Below, piece by piece: positions 1-8,676 of a DNA stretch of 64,000 bases. Within the stretch, counting starts at the first letter, position 1, and each line of letters begins with the position of its first letter. Under the pieces are notes generated by a model. That model saw only the letters and a program-made list of their open reading frames with translations. It did no database searches and was not told the origin of the DNA. The position numbers and the translations under genes are program-made. The DNA is taken from positions 96,998-160,997 of the forward strand of contig JABTUJ010000017.1 of NCBI GenBank assembly GCA_015075445.1, written 5' to 3'. The stretch is from Verrucomicrobiales bacterium (GTDB taxonomy: Bacteria > Verrucomicrobiota > Verrucomicrobiia > Limisphaerales > J093).

Positions 1-1215
1 CGGCGCAGGGCCTTCTCGCACCATCAACTCGGCCCATCTCGCCGCATCGTCGAGGGCTTCATGGCGGGCCCGCAGACGGGCCAGGGTCCAAGGCTTCTGC
101 CGGCGAAGCCGGACGTTGCCCGTCCCGAGGACCCGTCCGCCCCCGATGGTGGTGAGGCCACGGTGACCGCCCGCAGCGACGTTGGCCCGCAAGACGAATC
201 GTTCTCCGGGCGCCAGCGCGAGCGGTTCGACGAGGCGCAATTGCGCCCACACCCGCGCCCCGGGGTCCAGGTGCCGGGTCTCGAGCAAGGCCAACCGCGC
301 CAGGACCGACGCCGTGCCGACATGAAGCTGAAGCTCGGTCCCATCCTTGATCGGCGACGGCAGCGTCTCGAGCGCGCGGATCTCCGCCTCGAGCAAGGAC
401 CCGGGCTCGAAGGCGTCCCCGGCGCACAACGCCATGCCGCGTCGCACCGCGTCGTGGTCAAGCTCCGGCACGTTGAGCGCCACACACTCGCCGGCGCGGC
501 CCTCGGTGGCGTCCTCTCCATAGACCTGCAGGCGGCGGACGCGAGCGCTCTGGCCAGTCGGCAGCAGCGTCAGGGCATCCCCCGGGCGCACCCGTCCATG
601 CGTCGGAATCCCGGTGACGACCGTGCCGGCACCGCGGATCGTGAAGACATCCTCGACCCAAACGCGGAACCACCCACGGCACGGACGGCTCTCGCACGCG
701 GCTACGACCTCGTTCAGGGTCTCGTAGAATTCGCCGTATCCTTCGCCGGTGAGATTCGACAGGGGGCAGATCGGGGCGTCGGCCAGGAAGGTGTTGGCCA
801 GCAGGCGGCGCAGTTCCTGAACCACAAGCTGGCGGCGGCTCTCCTCGACGAGATCCACCTTCGTGAGCGCCACCAGGCCGTGTCGCAGTCCCATGAGGGT
901 GAGGATGTGCAGGTGCTCGCGCGTCTGGGGCATGATCCCGTCATCGGCGGCGACGACGAGGATCACGACATCAATCCCGTGGGCGCCCGCCACCATGTTG
1001 CGGATGAAATCGACGTGCCCCGGCACATCCACGATGCCCACGACGCGCCGGTCCGACAGGCGGCAGGGCGCGAAGCCGAGATCAATCGTCAGGCCACGCT
1101 CCTTCTCCTCAGTGAGGGTGTCGGTGTCGCAGCCCGTGAGCAGCTTGACCAGGGCGGTCTTGCCGTGATCCACGTGCCCGGCGGTGCCGAGCATGATGTT
1201 CTTCCGAGCGGTCAT
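1..1215 (-). CDS. selB: Selenocysteine-specific translation elongation factor SelB (3' end beyond window)
   Basis: SelB is the GTPase that delivers Sec-tRNA(Sec) to the ribosome at UGA codons read as selenocysteine. Reading the minus strand from the ATG at 1215 gives an open frame to the window edge (about 405 residues). It has the G1 loop GHVDHGKTALVK (about residues 13-24), G3 DVPGHVDFIRNM and G4 TKVD, followed by elongation-factor beta-barrel domains. The C-terminal winged-helix repeats that bind the SECIS element lie outside the window. The start codon overlaps the selA stop as ATGA, so the two genes are translationally coupled. The gene is open at the edge and so easily missed. The assignment is firm because of the fold motifs and the selA neighbour. 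Confidence 0.93.
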   Translation of the reverse strand, partial: MTARKNIMLGTAGHVDHGKTALVKLLTGCDTDTLTEEKERGLTIDLGFAPCRLSDRRVVGIVDVPGHVDFIRNMVAGAHGIDVVILVVAADDGIMPQTREHLHILTLMGLRHGLVALTKVDLVEESRRQLVVQELRRLLANTFLADAPICPLSNLTGEGYGEFYETLNEVVAACESRPCRGWFRVWVEDVFTIRGAGTVVTGIPTHGRVRPGDALTLLPTGQSARVRRLQVYGEDATEGRAGECVALNVPELDHDAVRRGMALCAGDAFEPGSLLEAEIRALETLPSPIKDGTELQLHVGTASVLARLALLETRHLDPGARVWAQLRLVEPLALAPGERFVLRANVAAGGHRGLTTIGGGRVLGTGNVRLRRQKPWTLARLRARHEALDDAARWAELMVREGPAP

Positions 1216-2618
1216 GCGCTCACCCGCGCCAGGGCCGCCGCGATCGCCGGGATTTCCTCGTCGGTGACGGTCCGCATATCGAGCCGCAACCGGTCGTCTT
1301 CGATCCGGCCGAACACCTGCGCTTCATCGGTCCGGAGGCCGCGCGCCAGAGTCTCGGCGCTCAACCGGTTCGTGGAAACCGTCACCATCACGCTGGGGAT
1401 GGCCTCGGTCGGGAGCGACCCGCTGCCGAGGTAAGCGACAGTTTCGCCGGCCGCGGCGTGGAGACTCGGCGCCTGTGCGGCCAGCGCGGCCACCAAGTCA
1501 CGGGCCCTCCGGCGAACCACCTCGATCGGCGTGGTGATCATGCGGTAGAGCGGATGCTCCCGTCGCAGCCGGTCGGGGTCGCGGAACAGGTGCAGGGTTC
1601 TTTCGAGGACCATGAGGCAGGTCTTGTCCACGCGGACGGCGCGCATGAGCGGATGCTTGCGGATGGTTTCGATCAACGCCTTGCGCCCGACGATGACTCC
1701 CGTCTGGCTCGCCCCGATCAGTTTGTCGCCGCTAAAGAGGACGACGTCGGCGCCGGCCGCAACGGACTCACGGGCCGTGGGCTCATGCGGGAGACCGAAT
1801 GCCTCGAGGGGGAGGAGGGCACCGGCGCCAAGGTCATCCAGGATCAGCGGATGCAGTGGGTGTTCGCGCGCCAACTGGACCAGGTCGGTCAAGGCCACTT
1901 CGTGGGTGAAGCCGACGACCCGATAATTGCTCGGGTGAACGCGCATCAAGGCGGCCGTGTCCGGCGTGATTGCGCGGCGGTAGTCCTTGAGGTGCGTGCG
2001 GTTGGTGGCGCCGACCTCGACCAAACGCGCGCCGCTTTGCGCCATGACCTCCGGGAGGCGAAACGAGCCACCGATCTCGATCAACTGGCCGCGGGAGACG
2101 ATCACTTCCCTGCCGGCGGTCAAGGCTGCCAGCACCAGGAGTGTGGCCGCGGCGTTGTTGTTGACGACGGTCCCGGCCTCCGCGCCGGTGAGCTCGCACA
2201 GGATCGGTTCGACCAACTCGTCGCGCTCGATGCGCTCGCCCGTCGCCGGCTCGGTGGCGAGGGTGCAGTAGCCTTTCAGCGCCGGGGTGATCGAGTCCAC
2301 GACGCTCTCGGGAAAGACCGCCCGTCCGAGACCGGTGTGGAGAATGACGCCGGTGGCGTTGACGGCCCGACGCACGCGGGGGGCACTCATCACCCCGAGC
2401 TGTCGGCCCGCGCGGGCGAGAAGGAACTCGGGCGCGGCGGCTAGCCCGGAGCTGCCGGCAAGGACTTGCGCACGGGCTTCAGCGAGGACGCGCCGTAGAC
2501 AATCCGTGATCAGAGATTGCGGGAAGCGGCCCTGCCAGCGCCGGACTTCGGGACGCTTGAGCAGCTCGGTCATCGAAGGAAGCCGCTGGAGGAGACTCTG
2601 TCTGTCGTCCGCTGCCAT
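1212..2618 (-). CDS. selA: L-seryl-tRNA(Sec) selenium transferase SelA
   Basis: SelA is a PLP enzyme that converts Ser-tRNA(Sec) to Sec-tRNA(Sec) using selenophosphate. The protein is 468 residues, normal for the family. It has the N-terminal helical domain, the VNATGVILHTGLGRA segment, the NNNAAATLLVL segment of the PLP site, and the lysine-bearing loop FSGDKLIGASQTG that should hold the cofactor. Its stop overlaps the selB start, and it lies 117 bp downstream of the ArsR-type gene on the same strand, so arsR-selA-selB may be one transcript. No selD or tRNA-Sec is visible in the window. The family call is confident; operon membership of arsR is inferred from spacing. Confidence 0.96.
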   Translation of the reverse strand: MAADDRQSLLQRLPSMTELLKRPEVRRWQGRFPQSLITDCLRRVLAEARAQVLAGSSGLAAAPEFLLARAGRQLGVMSAPRVRRAVNATGVILHTGLGRAVFPESVVDSITPALKGYCTLATEPATGERIERDELVEPILCELTGAEAGTVVNNNAAATLLVLAALTAGREVIVSRGQLIEIGGSFRLPEVMAQSGARLVEVGATNRTHLKDYRRAITPDTAALMRVHPSNYRVVGFTHEVALTDLVQLAREHPLHPLILDDLGAGALLPLEAFGLPHEPTARESVAAGADVVLFSGDKLIGASQTGVIVGRKALIETIRKHPLMRAVRVDKTCLMVLERTLHLFRDPDRLRREHPLYRMITTPIEVVRRRARDLVAALAAQAPSLHAAAGETVAYLGSGSLPTEAIPSVMVTVSTNRLSAETLARGLRTDEAQVFGRIEDDRLRLDMRTVTDEEIPAIAAALARVSA

Positions 2619-2735
2619 GGATCAAGCGTGGCCGGTGCGGTCGCCCGCGAATCGGCGTAACGTGGGCGAGCATCGCGGAAGGGGTGGGGAGGGTCAACCG
2701 TTCACGCGAAGTAGGCACCACCTGCCCCCGGCGCA

Positions 2736-3302
2736 TCAGCCGCCGGTCAAGCAGGCCAGCGCCCGGGGGAGAGCCTCCTGGGGAGTTGCCAGCGCCCAGC
2801 CGCGCTCTCCCCGGCGTCGGACGAACCCGCGCGCGGCCAGCTTGGCCAGATGGCGGGCCAGGGCGAACCGCGAAATCCCGGTCGCAGCATGGAGTCGCTC
2901 CGGAGTCTGGTGCCCGGTCCCTAAGGCGCGATACAGCGCGATCCGCCGCGGGTGCGTGAAGGCCGTGGCCCAACGGAAAGCCTGCTCGGCGAATCCCGGG
3001 TGGTGCCGGAACCCGTCGCGCAGCGCGTCCACCACCGGCTGGAGCCGGGTGGGTTTGCGCTGCGGCGACAGGCGGTAGGAAACGTGACGGCCCCGACGGT
3101 GCGCTTGGAGAAAGCCGCGCGCCTCGAGCGCGCGCAGGTACTGGCTCGCCACCGGCAGGGGCAGCGGGAGTTGTTGGGCCACGGCAGATACCGTGAGTTC
3201 CGAGTCGTCGGCCAGCAGTTCGAGAATGCGCAAGCGCCGGCGGTTGGCCAGCACCCGGCAGGACCGCCAGAGAGTGGGTTGGAGCGGGGACGCGGTGCTC
3301 AT
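2736..3302 (-). CDS. ArsR-type winged-helix regulator with two HTH segments
   Basis: This is a 188-residue DNA-binding protein. The N-terminal part (RRLRILELLADDSELTVSAV, then VASQYLRALEARGFL) is a typical ArsR-family winged helix. A second helix-turn-helix-like segment near residues 130-165 (TGISRFALARHLAKLAARGF) suggests an internally duplicated fold. I chose the ATG at 3302 because the longer GTG start at 3311 would lie inside the palindrome described separately. No clear metal-binding cysteine pair is visible, so the effector is unknown. The gene sits between selA on the same strand and the divergent dehydratase-like operon. It is well placed to control both arms and itself, but this is inference. 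Confidence 0.85.
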   Translation of the reverse strand: MSTASPLQPTLWRSCRVLANRRRLRILELLADDSELTVSAVAQQLPLPLPVASQYLRALEARGFLQAHRRGRHVSYRLSPQRKPTRLQPVVDALRDGFRHHPGFAEQAFRWATAFTHPRRIALYRALGTGHQTPERLHAATGISRFALARHLAKLAARGFVRRRGERGWALATPQEALPRALACLTGG

Positions 3303-3329
3303 CGAGCACACTTTGCAAAGTCTGCTCGA
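3302..3329. promoter_or_regulatory. 28-bp near-perfect palindrome, probable ArsR operator
   Basis: The core ACTTTGCAAAGT (3310-3321) is a perfect 12-bp palindrome. It is extended on each side by a C/C mismatch and then by matching arms TCGAGCA and TGCTCGA, giving 28 bp with one mismatched pair. It begins at the arsR start codon and covers the stretch immediately upstream. ArsR-family repressors typically bind such symmetric sites. The remaining 166 bp to the next gene (3330-3495) would hold the divergent promoter; I cannot assign clear -35/-10 boxes there. Confidence 0.7.
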
Positions 3330-3495
3330 CCTCCGTCAAGCCCCCACCAGAGCTCCCCGACCAGCGGGCGCACGATCGAACCCAAGCATCCCGCGCCAAG
3401 CCGTCCCAGCCATCCGCCCGCCATCCTCACGACATTGGCCTTGAACCCGCGGCGTCGCCGACCAAGACTCGCGCAACTCAGGCCCTCGTCACCTT

Positions 3496-4689
3496 GTGAA
3501 CGCCGCACCTTCCGAACCGGCTGTTGATCCCCTGCGGGAGGCGTCGGCTTATGGCCAGGCCATGGTTGACCGGTGTTACGATTACGCCCAGGCCGCCAAG
3601 TCCGCGGGGCGCCGCATCGTGGGCATCATGTGTGAGTTCACCCCGCGCGAGATCATCCTGGCGGCCCATGCCGTCCCGGTCTGCCTATGCGGCGGGTCCG
3701 CCGCCACGATTCCGGTCGCCGAACAAGTCCTGCCCACGAACGTTTGCCCGCTGATCAAGTCCACCTTTGGGTATCATCTCACGGGCAAGAACCCCTTCCT
3801 GGAGTGGGCCGACCTGGTGGTGGCCGAGACGACCTGTGACGGGAAGAAGAAGATGTTCGAGTTGCTGGGCGTCACGCGGCCCATGTACGTTCTCGAACTC
3901 CCGCAGAAGGCCGAGGACACGGAGGCGCTCGAACGCTGGACGAAGGAGGTCCGCAAGTTCGCCGCGCACCTCGAGGCCCGCTGGGGCGTGCAGATCACTC
4001 CGGAGGACCTGCATCGCGCCATCCGCGTGATGAACCGCGAACGGCGCCTCCGACGGGGGCTCGCGGACCTCATGCGGCGGGACCCGCCGCCGTTGACCGG
4101 TCGGCAGTTGCTCGAGTTCAAGAGCATCATCTCCGGGATCGAATCGGACCTGCGACATTACGAAGCGACTCTGCACGTCCTGGCCGACCGGTCGGGCACA
4201 CCCCCTTCCGTCTCGAACGGACCGACCCGCGTTCTGCTGACCGGCGTGCCGCTGGTCCACGGGGCGGAGCGGGTGCTCGAGTTGGTCGAGGAGGCGGGCG
4301 CCGTGGTGGTGGCGATGGAGAATTGCACCGGGCTCAAGCCGATCCTCGAGGACGTGGACGAGCATGATCCCGACCCAATTCGGGCGATCGCCCGCAAGTA
4401 CTACCACCTGCCGTGCTCGGTGATGACGCCGAACACCCATCGCTTCCGCGTGCTGCGCGAGTTGGTGACCAGGTTCCGCCCGCACTGCGTGATCGAGTTG
4501 GTCTGGCAGGCCTGCCTGACCTACGACATCGAAGCCAGCCAGGTCCGTCGGTTCGCCGAGGAAGAACTGCGGCTTCCCTACCTGAAGATCACGACCGACT
4601 ACGCTCCGGCGGATTCAGCCCGCATTACCGCACGTGTCGAAGCACTCTTCGAGACGGTGCGAGCCCACCGGCGGGCCGAGGGTTGCTGA
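3496..4689 (+). CDS. 2-hydroxyacyl-CoA dehydratase-like (double-cubane cluster type) protein
   Basis: A 397-residue member of the HgdB/BcrC/YjiM superfamily, cytoplasmic Fe-S proteins that receive low-potential electrons from an HgdC-type ATPase. Likely cluster-ligand regions are NVCPLIKSTFGY, AETTCDGKKKMFELLG, MENCTGLK and ELVWQACLTYDIE. The TTCDGKKKMFE segment resembles the double-cubane-cluster branch (YjiM-like), which reduces small molecules rather than acyl-CoA substrates. The start is a GTG at 3496 with a weak ribosome site; ATGs a little further in are possible. It is the first gene of a run ending in an HgdC-like activator. The substrate is unknown; the nearby selAB genes raise the possibility of selenium chemistry, which is speculation. 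Confidence 0.85.
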   Translation: MNAAPSEPAVDPLREASAYGQAMVDRCYDYAQAAKSAGRRIVGIMCEFTPREIILAAHAVPVCLCGGSAATIPVAEQVLPTNVCPLIKSTFGYHLTGKNPFLEWADLVVAETTCDGKKKMFELLGVTRPMYVLELPQKAEDTEALERWTKEVRKFAAHLEARWGVQITPEDLHRAIRVMNRERRLRRGLADLMRRDPPPLTGRQLLEFKSIISGIESDLRHYEATLHVLADRSGTPPSVSNGPTRVLLTGVPLVHGAERVLELVEEAGAVVVAMENCTGLKPILEDVDEHDPDPIRAIARKYYHLPCSVMTPNTHRFRVLRELVTRFRPHCVIELVWQACLTYDIEASQVRRFAEEELRLPYLKITTDYAPADSARITARVEALFETVRAHRRAEGC

Positions 4690-4810
4690 TGAACCCGTCC
4701 CTGGCTGGCCATCCCGTGCGTCCCGGCGGCTCCGCCGCCCAGGATCGCCCCCTCTCCTCGCCCCTGACCGACGCCCACGATACCCCCCCGACGATCACGA
4801 CCACCGACCC

Positions 4811-5617
4811 ATGCAAACAAACCCCGACGTCCATCTGACCCACGTCCAATCGGTGTATGCCGGCCCTGAAGGGCGGTTGTGGGAGTTGCTCATGGGGGAA
4901 CAGATCCACCTCGGCGGTCTCGGGTCTTCACTGGATCTTGCCGAGCGGGCGTCTGTCCCTGCGCACTCCCACGGCGTGGACCTGTGCTGCGCCAGCGGCG
5001 CCGGCATGCGCTTCCTGCTCCGCTTCCGTGGTGTGGCGCAGATGACCGGTGTGGACGCCACCCCCGCCATGCTCGCCCTGGCCCGCCAGCGCGCCGCCGC
5101 CGAAGGACTGGCCGACCGGCTCAGGTTCGTGCAGGCCGACGTCTGCGCGACGGGGCTACCCGCCGCCGGGTTCGATTTCGTGTGGGGGGAGGACGCGTGG
5201 TGCTACGTCGAGGACAAGGCCCGGCTGATCGCGGAAGCCGCCCGCTTGCTCAAGCCGGGCGGGATCGTGGCGTTCACGGACTGGATGGAAGGCCCGACCT
5301 CCATGACCCCGGCGGACGTGCGACGCTACCTCACGTTCATGAAGTTCCCGAGCCTCCTTAGCCTCGCCGACTATCGTGCGCTGCTGGAACAGAACCACTG
5401 CGAGGTCCGTCTGGCGCTCGACACGGGGCGTTTCGCCAAACACGTGCCGCTCTATGTGGACATGATCGAGAAGCAGCTCACCTACGACGCGCTCAAGATC
5501 ATCGGCTTCGACCAGGCGCTGGCCACCGCGCTGCTGGGTGAGATGCGCTTCCTCGGGGAACTCGCCCAGGCAGGTCAGACCATCCAGGGTCTGATCGTGG
5601 CGCACCGGAAAAGCTAG
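4811..5617 (+). CDS. SAM-dependent class I methyltransferase
   Basis: A 268-residue protein with a Rossmann-type methyltransferase fold. Motif I is VDLCCASGAGMRFLL with the acidic end of strand 2 in TGVDATPAM, followed by FVQADVCATGLP, FDFVWGEDAWCYVED and LLKPGGIVAFTDWMEG. The last pattern is typical of sarcosine/dimethylglycine or gamma-tocopherol-like N- and C-methyltransferases. The ATG at 4811 is chosen because the open frame upstream lacks recognisable domain sequence. It lies 121 bp after the dehydratase-like gene and 8 bp before the next gene. The substrate cannot be read from sequence; its place among HgdB/HgdC homologues suggests a shared pathway. Confidence 0.85.
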   Translation: MQTNPDVHLTHVQSVYAGPEGRLWELLMGEQIHLGGLGSSLDLAERASVPAHSHGVDLCCASGAGMRFLLRFRGVAQMTGVDATPAMLALARQRAAAEGLADRLRFVQADVCATGLPAAGFDFVWGEDAWCYVEDKARLIAEAARLLKPGGIVAFTDWMEGPTSMTPADVRRYLTFMKFPSLLSLADYRALLEQNHCEVRLALDTGRFAKHVPLYVDMIEKQLTYDALKIIGFDQALATALLGEMRFLGELAQAGQTIQGLIVAHRKS

Positions 5618-5625
5618 CCGGACGC

Positions 5626-6519
5626 ATGGAGGTTCTGGTCACCAGCCCCTGGGTGCCGAGGGAGTGGATCCGGGCTCACGGTCTCGAACCTCGCGGCGCT
5701 TGGTTCGCCCAACTCGACCCGTCCGGCGCCTTGCCGGAGGGCGTGTGTGCGTTTGCGGGAGCCATGGCCAGACTCCACCAGGCGCAACCGCACGCCGGCA
5801 TCGTGTTCACGACAGCCTGCGACCAGATGCGCCGCGCTGCTGATGCCACGGCCAGCAGCGGGGGGAAGCACGCCTTCCTGTTCTCCCTGCCGGCGACCTG
5901 GCAGACGTCAGCGGCCCGAAAGCTCTATCACGCCGAGGTGGCCAGGCTCGGGAAGTACCTCGAATCCCTGGGCGGCCACACGCCAGGTGAGGAGGAGTTG
6001 ATGAGGGAGATTCGCCGGTCGGAAGCGCAGCGCGCGCACCGGCGGAGGATCCTCGAAGCCGGGTCATCGTCAGACCGAGGCGTTCCGTTGGCCCTGGTCG
6101 GCGGTCCGCTGCTTCCCTCGCAGTGGTCCCTCTTCGACGCCGTGGAAGCGGCGGGCGGCCGGGTGGTGTTGAACGCCACGGAACCAGGCGAACGCTCGGT
6201 GCTGCCGCCCCTGCCGCCCATGGCCCCGGGCCAGGAGGCGGTGATCGCCTTGGCGGACCACTACTTTGACCACGCGGTGGATGTGTTTCACCGGCCCAAC
6301 ACGCGGCTCTATGCCTGGCTCGGCGAGCGGTTGCAGGCCCGAGGCGCGCGCGGCATCCTGCTCTGGGCGCACCTGGCCTGTGATCTCTGGCGCGTGGAAG
6401 CAGCCAGCCTGCGCGAGGCCTTCGATTTGCCGGTGCTCGTGCTCGAGGCGCACCGAGTCGGAACCGGCGGTCTGCGCGACCGCCAGCGGCTGGGCGCCTT
6501 CATCGAATCACGGCGATGA
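5626..6519 (+). CDS. Short HgdB-like 2-hydroxyacyl-CoA dehydratase subunit
   Basis: A 297-residue protein of the HgdB/BcrC family, shorter than the usual 370-430 residues. It keeps the alternating Rossmann-like halves, with cysteines in FTTACDQMRRAAD (about residues 64-76) and AHLACDLWRVEA near the C-terminus at the positions where family members ligate a [4Fe-4S] cluster. Its stop overlaps the start of the next gene by ATGA. It follows the methyltransferase by 8 bp, so the whole run is probably one transcript. Paired with the next, larger subunit it could form the heterodimer typical of dehydratases and ATP-dependent reductases. The substrate is unknown. Confidence 0.8.
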   Translation: MEVLVTSPWVPREWIRAHGLEPRGAWFAQLDPSGALPEGVCAFAGAMARLHQAQPHAGIVFTTACDQMRRAADATASSGGKHAFLFSLPATWQTSAARKLYHAEVARLGKYLESLGGHTPGEEELMREIRRSEAQRAHRRRILEAGSSSDRGVPLALVGGPLLPSQWSLFDAVEAAGGRVVLNATEPGERSVLPPLPPMAPGQEAVIALADHYFDHAVDVFHRPNTRLYAWLGERLQARGARGILLWAHLACDLWRVEAASLREAFDLPVLVLEAHRVGTGGLRDRQRLGAFIESRR

Positions 6520-7901
6520 GGGAGACGCCCCGCCAGATCTGCCTTGAAGAATGGGACCAGCGCCAGGCCACCTTGGCGCGTCAGGGCGGGGGTGAGCCTT
6601 CGTATGGCGGACCGCTCGGCCGACACGTCGAACGCGAAGGCAACGGGCGCCTGCGACAATTGCGCTTCGACAACTCGACCGCCGCGCTGCGTCTCTGGAA
6701 TTTCCTCCTCACGGAGAACCAGCGGTTGCGCGCGGCCCGCGCCCAGGGCGAACGGTTGGTCGGCGCCATGAAGGACCTCGGCACGGTGCCCGTGATGGCG
6801 TACGCCCTGCCGCGCGTTCGGGCGTTCTACCCGGATGGCGCCTGGTGGACGCCCTGTCTCATGGAGTGCACCGACCGGTTGTTGAACCAGGCGGAAGCGC
6901 TCGGGGCGGACGCCACCACCTGTCCGGTGCGCGCGATGCTGGCAGCCTTCCAGAACGGCGAGCACTTCCCCCGACCGGACTTGCTCGTCTGCAGCGCGGG
7001 GGCGATTTGCGATGATTTCTCGGCCATCGCCCAGCGGCTGGAACGGTTGGGCAGCGCCGTTCTGTGGTGGGAGATGCCGCGGCGACGCGAACCGGAGACG
7101 GGAGAGGCTTCGTGTGCGCTGCCCGGCGGCCTGAGGGCGCCCGCCGATCAAGTCGAGTGTGTGCGTGACGAACTGCGTCGGGTGGCGATCGCGCTCGGCC
7201 GGTTGGTGGCCACGGAGCTGACCGCGGAACGGCTGCGGGACGGTATCCAGTCGGCCAACGCCGTCCGCCGCGAGCTTCAAGCGCTGCGGGAGACCGTGTA
7301 TGCCGCCGCGGGCGCACCGTTGCCGGCGCTCGAGATGTTGATCGCCGAGATGCTCGCAGTTCATTTCTGCTCGGACCGCGACGAGAGCCGGGTGGTTCTT
7401 GGCGGCCTGGTGCAGGAAGCCACGCGCCGCGTGGCCGCGCGGCAGTCGGTCGTGGACGAGACCGGCATCCGGGTGTACTGGGTGAACCCCGTGGCCGATC
7501 TGCGCGCCATGAATCTGCTCGAAACCTGCGGCGGCCAGCTCTGTGGCAGTGACTTCATGTTCACCCACGCCCTCGATCTGATCCCGGAGGACCTGCCTCC
7601 ACTTGAAGCGCTGGCGCGAACCGCGCTGGCGGATCCGATGGTCGGTCCCGTGCAGGATCGCGCACGTCGGATCGTGCAGGAATGCCGGCGCTATCGCGTG
7701 GAAGCTGTCGTCGTCTCGCGGATCCCCGGTGCCAGCCATTGCGCCTGGGAGGGCGCGTATCTCCGGGAGCATCTCGCTGCGGAGTTGGGGGTGCCCGCCG
7801 TCGAGATCGAAGTCCCGCCGGTCTGCGATGCCTTGCTGCCGGCGCTCAGGACGCGGTTGCAGGCTGTCCTCGAGATTGCCCAGAGCCGGAGGAGGGCATG
7901 A
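6516..7901 (+). CDS. Large HgdB-like 2-hydroxyacyl-CoA dehydratase subunit
   Basis: A 461-residue HgdB/BcrC-family protein. Cysteines fall in TPCLMECTDRLL, ADATTCPVRAML, LLVCSAGAICDDF and LETCGGQLCGSDF, in keeping with an Fe-S cluster site in each half. The alternating alpha/beta folding pattern and the C-terminal SRIPGASHCAWEG segment also fit the family. It overlaps both neighbours by ATGA junctions (6516-6519 and 7898-7901), which points to obligate co-expression with the short subunit and the activator. It is probably the larger half of a two-component reductase or dehydratase. Confidence 0.82.
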   Translation: MRETPRQICLEEWDQRQATLARQGGGEPSYGGPLGRHVEREGNGRLRQLRFDNSTAALRLWNFLLTENQRLRAARAQGERLVGAMKDLGTVPVMAYALPRVRAFYPDGAWWTPCLMECTDRLLNQAEALGADATTCPVRAMLAAFQNGEHFPRPDLLVCSAGAICDDFSAIAQRLERLGSAVLWWEMPRRREPETGEASCALPGGLRAPADQVECVRDELRRVAIALGRLVATELTAERLRDGIQSANAVRRELQALRETVYAAAGAPLPALEMLIAEMLAVHFCSDRDESRVVLGGLVQEATRRVAARQSVVDETGIRVYWVNPVADLRAMNLLETCGGQLCGSDFMFTHALDLIPEDLPPLEALARTALADPMVGPVQDRARRIVQECRRYRVEAVVVSRIPGASHCAWEGAYLREHLAAELGVPAVEIEVPPVCDALLPALRTRLQAVLEIAQSRRRA

Positions 7902-8671
7902 TTGGCGCGGGCGTTGACGCGGGTTCGCGACGACTGGCGTGGTCCTTCGATTCCTGGCCACATCCCGCATTCTGGGGCAGAGCGGATGGACCAAGGGGCT
8001 GGCAGCCGCGCGCCTGGCGGAGGCTGTTTTACGCCGAGACCTAGCGGATGGCCGGCTTGGACGGGGCGGCGATCCAATCGGTGGTCGCGACGGGATACGG
8101 ACGCAACCGGGTGCCCTTTGCGGCGACCACCATCACGGAGATCACCTGTCATGCCCGGGGAGTGCACCACCTCGATCCAGCCGCTCGCTCGATCGTCGAG
8201 ATTGGCGGGCAGGACAGCAAAGCCATCCGGCTCGATGAGCATGGCCGCGTCCGCGACTTCGCCATGAACGACCGGTGCGCCGCGGGAACCGGCCGGTTCC
8301 TCGAAATGCTGGCTTCGCGCCTCGCGCTTGACTGGTCCGGCCTCGACGAGCTGAGCCAGCGGAGCCAACGCCCGGCGGTCATGAGCAACACCTGCGTGGT
8401 GTTTGCCGAGACCGAGATCATCGGGTTGCTGGCGGAAGGGGTTGCGGCGGCGGACATCGCCGCCGGGGTGCAGCATTCGGTCGCCACGCGGGTGGTGGCC
8501 ATGGCCGGACGGGCTCTGGATCCGCCCGTGGTCTTCACCGGCGGCGTGGCCTTGCAGCCGGGGATGGTCCGGGCCCTCGAAGGCGTGTTGGGCTGTCCGG
8601 TGCGGGTGCCTGCGGACCCGCAATTCACGGGTGCCTTGGGCGCCGCGATCCTCGCCGGCGGAATGGCTTGA
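7898..8671 (+). pseudogene. HgdC/BcrA-like ATP-dependent activator, frameshifted
   Basis: This family hydrolyses ATP to drive one electron at very low potential into HgdB-type partners. From about 8075 to 8671 the frame encodes a clean ASKHA-fold activator: VVATGYGRN, EITCHARG, EIGGQDSKAI, MNDRCAAGTGRF, SNTCVVFAE and GGVALQPGMVRAL. The two cysteines in the CAAGTG and NTC motifs are the expected ligands of the subunit-bridging [4Fe-4S] cluster. The N-terminus MIGAGVDAGSRR begins at 7898 in the same frame, but the family-like middle (VVLRFLATSRILGQSGWTKG through LADGRLGRG) is in the +1 frame, and an in-frame TAG lies at 8042. Two compensating indels near 7932 and 8074 would restore about 258 residues. 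Sequencing error and true decay are both possible. Confidence 0.75.
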
Positions 8672-8676
8672 GCCAG

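Noticed and set aside
61..1434. Long plus-strand open frame over the selB/selA region
   Set aside because: It is the shadow of the minus-strand genes; its sequence shows no domain, while the minus strand gives clear SelB and SelA.
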